From contig DHDF01000131.1 of assembly GCA_002399225.1 (NCBI GenBank), forward strand, positions 1-18,139: a DNA stretch of 18,139 bases, read 5' to 3'. Shown in pieces: positions 1 to 5,716 of this stretch. Under the pieces are notes generated by a model that saw nothing but the letters and a program-made list of their open reading frames with translations, searched no databases and was not told the origin of the DNA. Positions within the stretch are counted from its first letter, which is position 1; every line of letters starts with the position of its first letter. The DNA comes from a bacterium UBA4883. GTDB lineage: Bacteria; Bacillota; Clostridia; Oscillospirales; Acutalibacteraceae. The position numbers were made by a program, and so were the translations under genes.

Positions 1-23
1 TACGATACATTTTGTTCCGCCAT
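1..23 (-). CDS. Start of a downstream phage gene (cut by window edge)
   Basis: Only the first seven codons are inside the window (MAEQNVS). The start is well supported: a perfect AGGAGG lies at 31-36, 7 bases ahead of the ATG at 21-23, and the preceding gene stops at 35. It is the next gene of the minus-strand tail operon. By position, after the fibre-associated proteins, a fibre, holin or lysin gene would be expected, but seven residues cannot decide this. Confidence 0.6.
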
Positions 24-34
24 GTCTATTCCTC

Positions 35-286
35 CTATACAGGTTTAATCCACACGTCGCCCGCCGATTGGTCGGTTGGCTGCGTGGATGATAGCTCAAC
101 CTTAGAATTAACCGCTACCCCAATAGCATTGAACACACTTGCCTGCGCCTTGTCCCCCACCTGCGAATATTCCGTAGCATCCTGAAACGATACCGTCCCA
201 TCCGCATTGCTGATCTGTTGGTACTTCCGTAAAGTTCCCGCGCCGCTCGCCGGTATTGCATCCTTAAAATCTGTTTTCAGGCTCAA
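35..286 (-). CDS. Small phage tail-fibre-associated protein (83 aa)
   Basis: This 83-residue protein has no signal peptide or membrane segment. The N-terminal part (MSLKTDFKDAI..., then RKYQQISNADGTVSFQD around residues 20-37) resembles a small structural protein often found beside tail fibre genes in clostridial siphophages. The last residues, QPTDQSAGDVWIKPV, resemble the TQP...GDvW segment seen in fibre and appendage proteins. Its ATG overlaps the stop of the upstream gene by 4 bases, which indicates translational coupling. A role at the tail tip is inferred from position and this resemblance. The exact function is unknown. Confidence 0.7.
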   Translation of the reverse strand: MSLKTDFKDAIPASGAGTLRKYQQISNADGTVSFQDATEYSQVGDKAQASVFNAIGVAVNSKVELSSTQPTDQSAGDVWIKPV

Positions 287-693
287 AATTCATCAACCCC
301 CGTTCCCATTGAAAAGGCCATTGTCGGCAATAGATTCCACTGCCCAACCATTGCGTCGTGCAGCCGGAGAATGTTGCTCTCTATAATGTTAAGCTGCCTG
401 AAATCCCACCCCGGAGAACCGCCAACATACCGGCTCATGTCTTGGTCCTGCGGCGGCTTGAAAAGATTGTTTTCCAGCTTCTTCACGTTGTCCACGATGT
501 TGTTAAGAAATGTGTCCGCCGGGAATCCGTCAATCGTGAAGTCGCCCATAGAGAGCATCGGAAAGTCGTCATACATTTTTGCGGAGAAGTCCTTAATCCA
601 CTGGATGTCTCCTTTTATCCGGTTGTAGTCCGGGTCGAGATTGAAATAGTCGTTTTCCGTCCAGTCTGTCTTCGGCGTTACCCAGTCAGCCAT
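283..693 (-). CDS. Phage tail-tip/fibre structural protein (136 aa)
   Basis: The protein begins with a pattern I recognise from Firmicute siphophage appendage proteins: a WVTPKTDWTENDYFN start followed by DYNRIKGDIQWIKD (residues about 23-36), then acidic and aromatic helices. Near residues 100-121 it has a LNIIESNILRLHDAMVGQW stretch typical of that group. It is predicted soluble. It overlaps the 881-residue tail protein upstream by 8 bases and the next gene downstream by 4, so the three are translated as a coupled block. It probably joins the fibre or receptor-binding protein to the tail tip. That role is inferred from gene order and remembered homologues, not from a catalytic motif. Confidence 0.7.
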   Translation of the reverse strand: MADWVTPKTDWTENDYFNLDPDYNRIKGDIQWIKDFSAKMYDDFPMLSMGDFTIDGFPADTFLNNIVDNVKKLENNLFKPPQDQDMSRYVGGSPGWDFRQLNIIESNILRLHDAMVGQWNLLPTMAFSMGTGVDEF

Positions 694-3331
694 CGTTTAT
701 TTTCACCGCCTTTACGCTCCCGGAGAGGGCCCCGTTGAATTCGATTTTGTGGTCCATGACGCGGGCCGGGAAAAGCTTTTCAAACTGGCTCTCCATGTAA
801 ATCAGGTCGTGCGCGTCAATTTCCGGATTCCCGCGGTACGTCGTAGTCAGGAAATTCCGCTTGCTGAAATAGTCTGCAATCCATATCGCCGTGTTCTGCG
901 CGTTCGTGAGGTCTGTAATAAGCGGATTTTGCAGAGCGGGCTTATCTTCGCCCTGCGGATTTATCTGCTTGACGACGCCCACGGAGGCCGGCGTGAGTAC
1001 CTTCCCGGTCAGCGTGAGCGTGCAGGGCTGCGTGCCGGTCAGCGTCACAACCGAATAATAGGTGTAATGCTTCTGCGAAGTAATCACCGCATCGGTCTGC
1101 GAAATATTCCCGTTGCCGTCGTCTACACCCGTGACGGAAGCGGACAACTCCGCCGCGGCATCATGGGAGATGTTCAGCGTGACGGGGCCGCTGGGCGTGA
1201 TGTTCTCGTGATAGAGCTCCGTCGCGGCGGCGGCTGGCGTGTAGCCGTAGCAATTCACCGTGACCGTCTTGACCTGGGAACTCTTTTCCACAACGGGCTT
1301 CGCGGTGGCTGTGGAGAAGTCTATGTTCATGTCATTCACGCGCCCGGAACCAATCTGCGCGATCATCGCCCGGCGGGTGCCGTGGCTCCACTTGTGAATT
1401 TCAATCTCGATTCGATCCGTCTTATCGACAGAATGTTCCACGATGTACTTTACCGCTGTATTTCCCGTTACGGAAACGCGGTCAATCTCTGCCCCGGCCA
1501 GCTTATAGACAACATCGAATTCCGCCGCGCACTCCCCATCCACGTTGTCAAACATGATCGGAATCTGAAATGCGGAATAAGGGAAGGAGTAGGTCCAAAA
1601 GAAAACCGGATAGGTGGAAAAGGCGCCGTCCGCGTCGCAGATTTTGTCCGAAACAAAGCCCATACGAATGTATGGCCCGGCCGCCGAGAGAAGAATTTTC
1701 GCTCCGGCCGCTTTCCACGAATCCGGAAGGAAGTCCGCATACTTCGCGGTCGGCAAATTCTCGTCATTGTAGGCGCTCTCGGAACTGCTGTACGCCATGT
1801 GTCCGTTGTCGCCGACCTGAATCGTCGGGTCCAGCGCTATTTCCAAGGTAATATACCCGCGACGGTCGGTATAAAGGATGCACTGCCCTGCATTGGCGAT
1901 AATCTGCAAGCACTCGCGGTGCGTGACAATGGGGAGCGCGGCTTTCGTGTAAATATCTTTCAGGTGGCCGTCAATGGAGTAATGCTCGACGCCCGCATCG
2001 GTTAAAACTTCTTCTGCGAGGTCGTAGAGGGAAATTTTATTGTCATGGGGGGCATACGATTTATCCACAATGCTATTTAGGCACATGAACGGCTTGATCG
2101 TTCCATCGGCAAACAAGGATTGATAATCATAGGCAATAGTCTCGTCTAAAGGATTGAAAAGCGTTACGCTGATAAAGTAAGCTCCGGCTGGCGTTGTAAA
2201 TGTTTGCCCATTTTGAATCGCCCCAATAGAAGAAAGAAAATTTCTGCTGGAATCATATGTCCTGATGACTTCTTGAAAATCGGATTCCGTGTCGCAGTAA
2301 TATGTGGTGGAAGGTTTGACAGCAACTAATTCAGAAAGTCGGAGCCTTGATGTAATATTGGCTTTTCCCCCATCTGATGGCTGATATTGTCCAGATTCCC
2401 ATGCGCTGAAATTATTGTCGATCAGGTTTCTATTTTCTCGGTAAAGCCCATACCGAAACATTCCGGTTAAATTCGTAAGGGCATCGACCGCTGAAAAAGA
2501 AGCCTGTGCGTCCGCCGCGATGGGCGTGCTCTCCGATACTGTGCTGTCACCCTGCACCCATTCGATAGAACCGTCGTCGAGTTCGTATCCGTATTCCATA
2601 TCAAGCGGCTGCTTCGCTTCCAGGTAGGAATAAATTCCGGTCGGATTCAGGGGATTGTAGGCTTGATCCCTGTTGTCAATCGTGAAGGTGAATTTCTTCT
2701 GCGTGAGGGACAGCGACAGGAAGTCGATGCTGCTCTCAAAAGAAGTCTTGATAAGCTGCCGGTTCTGGAAAACGACCGATTGCCCGAATTGCAGCCGGTT
2801 CAGCCGGACGCGGCGGCCGGCGGCCGGAGCCCTCACAAATTTAATCGTGATGGAGGTAACGTCCTGCAAGCGGTCGGGCATGATATAAAGCTCTGAATCC
2901 GGATTGTAGGTCGTGCCGTTTACTTTGATTTCCTGCGGCACCTGTCCTTCCGGGAAGGTGAGCGTCAAACCGAAAATGTCCTGCGGGTCGGTGAAGGAAA
3001 CCGTGATGGTCGGGTTCGCGGCAAAGGTGTTATCCGTGAGGTTTGACACTTCCGAGGAAACAAAGCCGTCGTAATTGTAGGGACCAGTCGCCGGAAGGAT
3101 AAGCTGCTTCCCATCCGCGCGCCAGTAATCCCGCTCGAATGTGGCATAGTCTCGGTCCGGCAGGATATCATCGTTCAGGTTCAGGTTGGCATAGGCCGTA
3201 TGACCATTATCCGTAAATTCCGCCTGCTGGCCGGCGAGAAGATTGAAAACGCCGTAAGACACCCGCACATAGGAACGATTGCGGAGAGGTCTCCGCATCT
3301 GCTCTTTGTATGCTGCACTTACGGTTTGCAT
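686..3331 (-). CDS. Large tail-tip / baseplate (putative receptor-binding) protein, 881 aa
   Basis: This is the largest tail-tip gene, starting MQTVSAAYKEQMRRPLRNRS. Residues about 38-185 and 503-665 look like two diverged copies of one beta-rich module: each has NGHxAY, later LP followed by YAxF, W with AxG or ADG, a GPY motif and GFVS. Residues about 300-425 resemble a carbohydrate-binding-like module (NLIDNNFSAW..., VRxYDSSRNFLSSIG-like, TTPAGAYFISVTL) and are encoded in DNA visibly AT-richer than the flanks. The C-terminal part (about 690-881) is a further beta-rich region. There is no obvious peptidase or lysozyme motif. Located after the tape measure and a small tail protein, it probably serves as the baseplate hub or host-adhesion protein. 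The stop overlaps the next gene by 8 bases. I could not place a strong Shine-Dalgarno. Confidence 0.8.
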   Translation of the reverse strand: MQTVSAAYKEQMRRPLRNRSYVRVSYGVFNLLAGQQAEFTDNGHTAYANLNLNDDILPDRDYATFERDYWRADGKQLILPATGPYNYDGFVSSEVSNLTDNTFAANPTITVSFTDPQDIFGLTLTFPEGQVPQEIKVNGTTYNPDSELYIMPDRLQDVTSITIKFVRAPAAGRRVRLNRLQFGQSVVFQNRQLIKTSFESSIDFLSLSLTQKKFTFTIDNRDQAYNPLNPTGIYSYLEAKQPLDMEYGYELDDGSIEWVQGDSTVSESTPIAADAQASFSAVDALTNLTGMFRYGLYRENRNLIDNNFSAWESGQYQPSDGGKANITSRLRLSELVAVKPSTTYYCDTESDFQEVIRTYDSSRNFLSSIGAIQNGQTFTTPAGAYFISVTLFNPLDETIAYDYQSLFADGTIKPFMCLNSIVDKSYAPHDNKISLYDLAEEVLTDAGVEHYSIDGHLKDIYTKAALPIVTHRECLQIIANAGQCILYTDRRGYITLEIALDPTIQVGDNGHMAYSSSESAYNDENLPTAKYADFLPDSWKAAGAKILLSAAGPYIRMGFVSDKICDADGAFSTYPVFFWTYSFPYSAFQIPIMFDNVDGECAAEFDVVYKLAGAEIDRVSVTGNTAVKYIVEHSVDKTDRIEIEIHKWSHGTRRAMIAQIGSGRVNDMNIDFSTATAKPVVEKSSQVKTVTVNCYGYTPAAAATELYHENITPSGPVTLNISHDAAAELSASVTGVDDGNGNISQTDAVITSQKHYTYYSVVTLTGTQPCTLTLTGKVLTPASVGVVKQINPQGEDKPALQNPLITDLTNAQNTAIWIADYFSKRNFLTTTYRGNPEIDAHDLIYMESQFEKLFPARVMDHKIEFNGALSGSVKAVKINDG

Positions 3332-3352
3332 CCTTCTCGCCCCTTTTTCATG

Positions 3353-3739
3353 TCAGACAAGTCCATAGTCGATGACGTTGCATTTGCAACTGGTATAGAT
3401 CGTTGGAAGCCCGGTGGCTTTGCTGATCTTTGCGGGCGTCGCGGTCCGATCCCCTGGGTACATCCAAATCGTAATCCAATCGTTGTTTACCATATCAGGG
3501 AATGTGACATAAACCTTGAATTTTGCAAATTCCTGCAGCATCTTGGACCATGTGGCGGCGGTCAGGCGCGGCCAGAATAGATTGTCGAGCTTGTACTGAT
3601 CTCGCCCTACCTTCTGCCCGATCACTTCGTTGTTTGCGTTGCGGCCGGCCGTTACCGTCGTGGCGACGATAAAATTCGGGGATCGCCCAGGAGCGGGAAA
3701 AGCCTTTCCGTTTACGATGATAAATGCGTGGGCCGTAAT
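3353..3739 (-). CDS. Small phage tail protein with an apparent ATT start (129 aa)
   Basis: The reading frame is clearly coding well upstream of its first ordinary start. The first GTG (3625) would remove a conserved-looking N-terminus, VNGKAFPAPGRSPNF, followed by TAGRNAN and GQKVGRDQYKLD. A strong GGAGG (3743-3747 region) directly follows the stop of the upstream gene and points at ATT (3737-3739), which I take as the start, perhaps a mutated ATG. ACG at 3734 is the alternative. The protein resembles a small tail-tip protein found between tape measure and baseplate genes in clostridial siphophages (DUF6711-like layout: an NGKxxPxP start, then a WxxL...F...VTF core). Function beyond tail-tip assembly is unknown. 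Either the rare start is used or the gene is weakened. Confidence 0.7.
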   Translation of the reverse strand: MTAHAFIIVNGKAFPAPGRSPNFIVATTVTAGRNANNEVIGQKVGRDQYKLDNLFWPRLTAATWSKMLQEFAKFKVYVTFPDMVNNDWITIWMYPGDRTATPAKISKATGLPTIYTSCKCNVIDYGLV

Positions 3740-3747
3740 CTCACCTC

Positions 3748-4446
3748 CTATGCCGTTTGTGCCGAATCAGGAGTTGCCAATATTGTCAGTTCCATCAGAG
3801 ACAAAAGCGCTTTATCGTCTTTATAATATTTGTAGACGTTCCCATCCACCGACCAGTAATAATCCAAGAAAAAGCTCTGTATCTTCTTCTTGCAGGCGGC
3901 TATGCCATCTAAAATAATGGAATTATAAAGTGCAAGCTGATCTTTGCAAAGGTCAAAGTCATCAGTTTCTTCCATTGAACCTTTGAAAGATTCATATACA
4001 AATGCTTTAATCACACCAGTTTCCGATTCTTTCGGCTCCCACCTATCAAGATTAAGAACGGGAACATCCGCCTCTTTTCTTTCGCGAGGCACATAAAATG
4101 TATTGATTATTTCCTTTATTCCGCTTTCATCAACTGGCCTTATTTCAATAAGTTTGCGGTTCCCATGTTCGGCCACAAGTCTCTTTACTGTTTTGACGGC
4201 CTCGTCGAACGTAATTCTAAACCATTCGCCTGAAGAGCGATATTTTTTTAGTGCGTTGTGGACGAGCTTTTCAACCTTGTGCGGATTAGCAATTAATTCC
4301 GTAAAATATTCATTTGAGATTAAAACAGGAGTTCCTATTTGAATCTCGCGTTTCCTGGTTTCTCCCCTGTGAGATATGCCAATTTTGCAATATTCCCCGG
4401 CTTGCATTACATAAACGCTTTTGTTTTCATAGGACCATTTTTTCAT
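3748..4446 (-). CDS. T5orf172 / GIY-YIG-superfamily nuclease-like protein (232 aa)
   Basis: The first ~80 residues carry the hallmarks of the T5orf172 (MUG113-like) branch of the GIY-YIG superfamily. These are VYVMQ (11-15), KIGIS (21-25), conserved arginines (31, 33), QxGTP (36-40), a glutamate at 59, histidine at 63 and GEWF (73-76). The remaining ~150 residues are not recognised. Family members occur as phage mobile or homing-type nucleases or as domains of uncertain substrate, so DNA cleavage is inferred. I prefer the ATG at 4446, with AAAGG ten bases upstream, over a GTG at 4455 that sits against that site. The gene lies in the AT-rich island between tape measure and tail-tip genes, behind two minus-strand hairpins. 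Its TAG abuts the ribosome binding site of the next tail gene, as expected for a compact intruder. Confidence 0.75.
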   Translation of the reverse strand: MKKWSYENKSVYVMQAGEYCKIGISHRGETRKREIQIGTPVLISNEYFTELIANPHKVEKLVHNALKKYRSSGEWFRITFDEAVKTVKRLVAEHGNRKLIEIRPVDESGIKEIINTFYVPRERKEADVPVLNLDRWEPKESETGVIKAFVYESFKGSMEETDDFDLCKDQLALYNSIILDGIAACKKKIQSFFLDYYWSVDGNVYKYYKDDKALLSLMELTILATPDSAQTA

Positions 4447-4484
4447 CACGCACACGCCTTTCTGCGCTGCCTTATATATAAAAA

Positions 4485-4535
4485 TTTGGAGAAACGGTAA
4501 GGCTTCCGCTTTCGCCCCGTCGAGCTATCTCCAAA
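4485..4535 (-). promoter_or_regulatory. Structured hairpin with U-tract in the leader of the T5orf172 gene
   Basis: TTTGGAGA (4485-4492) and TCTCCAAA (4528-4535) form a perfect 8-bp stem. On the minus strand the stem is followed at once by a TTTTTATATA run, so it could act as a terminator or attenuator about 40 bases ahead of the T5orf172 start. The 35 bases inside can form further short pairs (ACGG with CCGT, GGC with GCC), suggesting a folded RNA. No known riboswitch class was recognised. Confidence 0.5.
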
Positions 4536-4583
4536 TCTCTACCGGGTTGAATCGCTGTGGAGTATGAGCCTGAAAATAAATAA

Positions 4584-4618
4584 AGCCCGACAAACCGAAT
4601 CAATCGGTCTATCGGGCT
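4584..4618 (-). terminator. Intrinsic terminator, minus strand
   Basis: AGCCCGA (4584-4590) pairs with TCGGGCT (4612-4618), and ACCGA (4594-4598) pairs with TCGGT (4604-4608) across a small internal loop. On the minus strand the stem is followed by TTTATTTATTTT. It would stop leftward transcription from the tape-measure side and so insulates the T5orf172 gene. Confidence 0.75.
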
Positions 4619-4718
4619 CAAATGGCCTCATTCCGCAGTATTATACTTTCAGTAGTTGTTTCTCGTTTTTCCTTATACCGTAAGTATAGCATAGGGATGC
4701 GGAAAATTCAATACAGGT

Positions 4719-4746
4719 TTGACTTTTTAATTTGTGGTGATAATAT
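4719..4746 (+). promoter_or_regulatory. Putative promoter of the lipoprotein gene
   Basis: TTGACT (4719-4724) and TAATAT (4741-4746) are separated by 16 bases, close to the sigma-A consensus. The predicted start of transcription near 4753 leaves a very short leader with the ribosome binding site almost at the 5' end, so a promoter slightly further upstream is possible. From 4456 to this point no gene was found, only the two hairpins. Confidence 0.5.
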
Positions 4747-4766
4747 AAAGAAAAAGGAGGAATTCT

Positions 4767-5282
4767 ATGCGGAAAATATTTTTTGCCATGATCGTGGCTA
4801 TGACAGTAACGCTATTTTTTGGATGTCAGACACAGACCGTACAAACCAAGCAGGCTAAGCCGGATGAGCTTATCCCAATCGTAAATATAGAAAATTTAAC
4901 AGAGCGAGAGTCCGCTTTTAATGAAGCAAAGCCATATACAAACGATGGGCTTATAAAAGGCATCTCTGCGGTCACAAAGAAAGTCAGCGTTTTTACTTCT
5001 GCGGATAATAGTTCCTTGTTGCTAATCGCTTTGCAATTTGACAAAGATACACCGCAAGAGGATGTTTCTGCATTTAAAGAAGCAATAAACAGTCTTTCTG
5101 ATGCTGTCGTAAACAGCGGATATAAAATGTGTCAATTCTTTTTAATTTCAGACGGAGATATTAGAATGCAAACCGCTCCGTTATCTGTTTCAAGCGGGGG
5201 ACTCGAAACAGCAAGCGCGTTTTTCAATTACTCTGGAAAGAGCGAAGTTGATACCCAATATGCAAACGCCGTAAATCAATAG
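4767..5282 (+). CDS. Predicted lipoprotein of unknown function (171 aa)
   Basis: A basic start (MRK), a hydrophobic run and the lipobox LFFGC with cysteine at residue 20 mark a lipoprotein signal peptide. The mature protein would be anchored to the outer face of the cytoplasmic membrane. The mature part (about 150 residues, soluble) has no domain I recognise. AGGAGG at 4755-4760, six bases before the ATG, is a near-ideal ribosome binding site. The gene runs opposite to the tail genes, with its own candidate promoter and a strong terminator just after the stop. That is the layout of a moron, cargo expressed from the dormant prophage. Surface location would suit superinfection exclusion or a host-fitness role, but nothing in the sequence proves either. 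It is AT-richer than the neighbouring tail genes. Confidence 0.75.
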   Translation: MRKIFFAMIVAMTVTLFFGCQTQTVQTKQAKPDELIPIVNIENLTERESAFNEAKPYTNDGLIKGISAVTKKVSVFTSADNSSLLLIALQFDKDTPQEDVSAFKEAINSLSDAVVNSGYKMCQFFLISDGDIRMQTAPLSVSSGGLETASAFFNYSGKSEVDTQYANAVNQ

Positions 5283-5290
5283 TAAGCGCA

Positions 5291-5321
5291 AAGCAGCCGG
5301 ATATTTCGCCGGCTGCTTTTT
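5291..5321 (+). terminator. Intrinsic terminator of the lipoprotein gene
   Basis: AAGCAGCCGG (5291-5300) and CCGGCTGCTT (5309-5318) make a perfect 10-bp stem with an 8-base loop, followed by a T-run. It starts 8 bases after the lipoprotein stop. Confidence 0.9.
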
Positions 5322-5343
5322 ATACAAAACTATTGTAACTTTG

Positions 5344-5371
5344 TTGAAAAATATAGAATCCATGCTATAAT
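5344..5371 (+). promoter_or_regulatory. Promoter of the toxin-like small gene
   Basis: TTGAAA (5344-5349), a 16-base spacer and TATAAT (5366-5371) preceded by TGC, giving an extended -10 element. The predicted start of transcription near 5378 leaves a leader of about 90 bases ahead of the small gene. Confidence 0.75.
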
Positions 5372-5398
5372 TGGAATTGCAAAGGGTCACGGGCGGTT

Positions 5399-5459
5399 CC
5401 TCCATTCCGAAGTGAAAGCTCTTTCTACGCTTGGGAGCATATAGCTCCTGGAATGGAGG
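5399..5459 (+). promoter_or_regulatory. Leader stem that sequesters the toxin ribosome binding site
   Basis: CCTCCATTCC (5399-5408) is the exact reverse complement of GGAATGGAGG (5450-5459), which contains the Shine-Dalgarno GGAGG for the ATG at 5468. In the mRNA the site would be locked in a 10-bp stem. Smaller hairpins fit inside, GAAA/TTTC at about 5413-5424 and GGAGC/GCTCC near 5434-5448. This is the usual sign of translational restraint in type I toxin mRNAs. Confidence 0.75.
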
Positions 5460-5467
5460 TGAAGGGC

Positions 5468-5545
5468 ATGGAAATCCTCTATGCTGCTATTTTCCTTGTC
5501 GTAGCTACGGGATACATACTCGTGCTCGGCAAGGCAAAAAAATAA
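5468..5545 (+). CDS. Candidate type I toxin: 25-aa hydrophobic peptide
   Basis: The peptide starts MEILYAAIFL, has one hydrophobic helix from about residue 3 to 20, and ends with the positively charged tail GKAKK. That is the build of the small membrane toxins of Firmicutes often annotated as putative holin-like toxins, which insert into the cytoplasmic membrane. GGAGG (5455-5459) lies eight bases before this ATG. An in-frame ATG at 5453 would overlap that site and is less likely. Its own promoter, a leader that hides the ribosome binding site, a strong terminator after the stop and a convergent antisense RNA all fit a type I toxin-antitoxin locus. The family assignment rests on size, composition and layout. 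A phage holin is less likely, given the single segment and the surrounding regulation. Confidence 0.7.
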   Translation: MEILYAAIFLVVATGYILVLGKAKK

Positions 5546-5574
5546 CCGCCCCCCAGCCAAGGTTAGCGGTTATT
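5541..5574 (-). terminator. Terminator of the antisense RNA and of tape-measure transcripts
   Basis: AATAACCGC (5541-5549) pairs perfectly with GCGGTTATT (5566-5574). On the minus strand the stem ends in a run of seven T (5542-5536). It would end both the antisense RNA and any transcript running on from the tape-measure gene. On the plus strand the same stem is followed only by TATCGC. Confidence 0.8.
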
Positions 5575-5585
5575 TATCGCGCTTT

Positions 5586-5621
5586 GGGCTGTCTGCTTCG
5601 GCAGATGGCCCTTTGCTTTTT
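5586..5621 (+). terminator. Terminator of the toxin mRNA
   Basis: An 11-bp stem (5586-5596 with 5601-5611, including two G-U pairs in the RNA) is closed by a TTCG tetraloop and followed by TTTGCTTTTT. It lies 40 bases after the small gene's stop, so the mRNA 3' end overlaps the antisense RNA over its whole length. Confidence 0.8.
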
Positions 5622-5629
5622 CTATCCCC

Positions 5630-5658
5630 ATTGTATGCGTGGCCCATCGGTTTGTCAA
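5630..5658 (-). promoter_or_regulatory. Consensus promoter of the antisense RNA
   Basis: Read on the minus strand: TTGACA (5658-5653), exactly 17 bases, then TACAAT (5635-5630). This is the best sigma-A promoter in the window, and there is no open reading frame worth translating directly behind it. A strong antitoxin promoter facing a restrained toxin gene is the expected balance of a type I pair. Confidence 0.8.
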
Positions 5659-5716
5659 GAGGATATTGGAAGTAATTCTTAGAAATGCTTCATATTTGGA
5701 TTCCTGACGATCTTCT

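Larger units (their letters stand above)
5536..5623 (-). ncRNA. Candidate antisense antitoxin RNA (about 88 nt)
   Basis: A consensus minus-strand promoter (5630-5658) drives transcription from about 5623 into the hairpin and U-run ending near 5536. The RNA would be fully complementary to the 3' untranslated region of the toxin mRNA and to its last codons. It contains a stable hairpin with CGAA loop (5611-5586) and a terminal hairpin (5574-5541). No protein is encoded in this orientation. Pairing in this region is how known Firmicute type I antitoxins block or destabilise their toxin mRNA. That role is inferred here. Confidence 0.65.

Noticed and set aside
749..2005. A 418-codon open frame on the plus strand
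   Set aside because: It lies wholly antisense to the 881-residue tail gene, is Arg/Val-rich in the way of GC-biased shadow frames and has no domain or ribosome binding site.
4485..4570. tRNA-like stretch (GGGTTGAATC resembling a T-arm)
   Set aside because: The T-loop lacks the GTTCRA form, and no acceptor stem or anticodon arm can be paired around it.
5190..5405. A 71-codon minus-strand frame overlapping the lipoprotein end
   Set aside because: It crosses the strong terminator stem and the toxin promoter, and has no ribosome binding site. It is a shadow.
5431..5682. An 83-codon plus-strand frame overlapping the small peptide gene
   Set aside because: It runs through two terminator hairpins in another frame, while the ribosome binding site and composition favour the 25-codon peptide.
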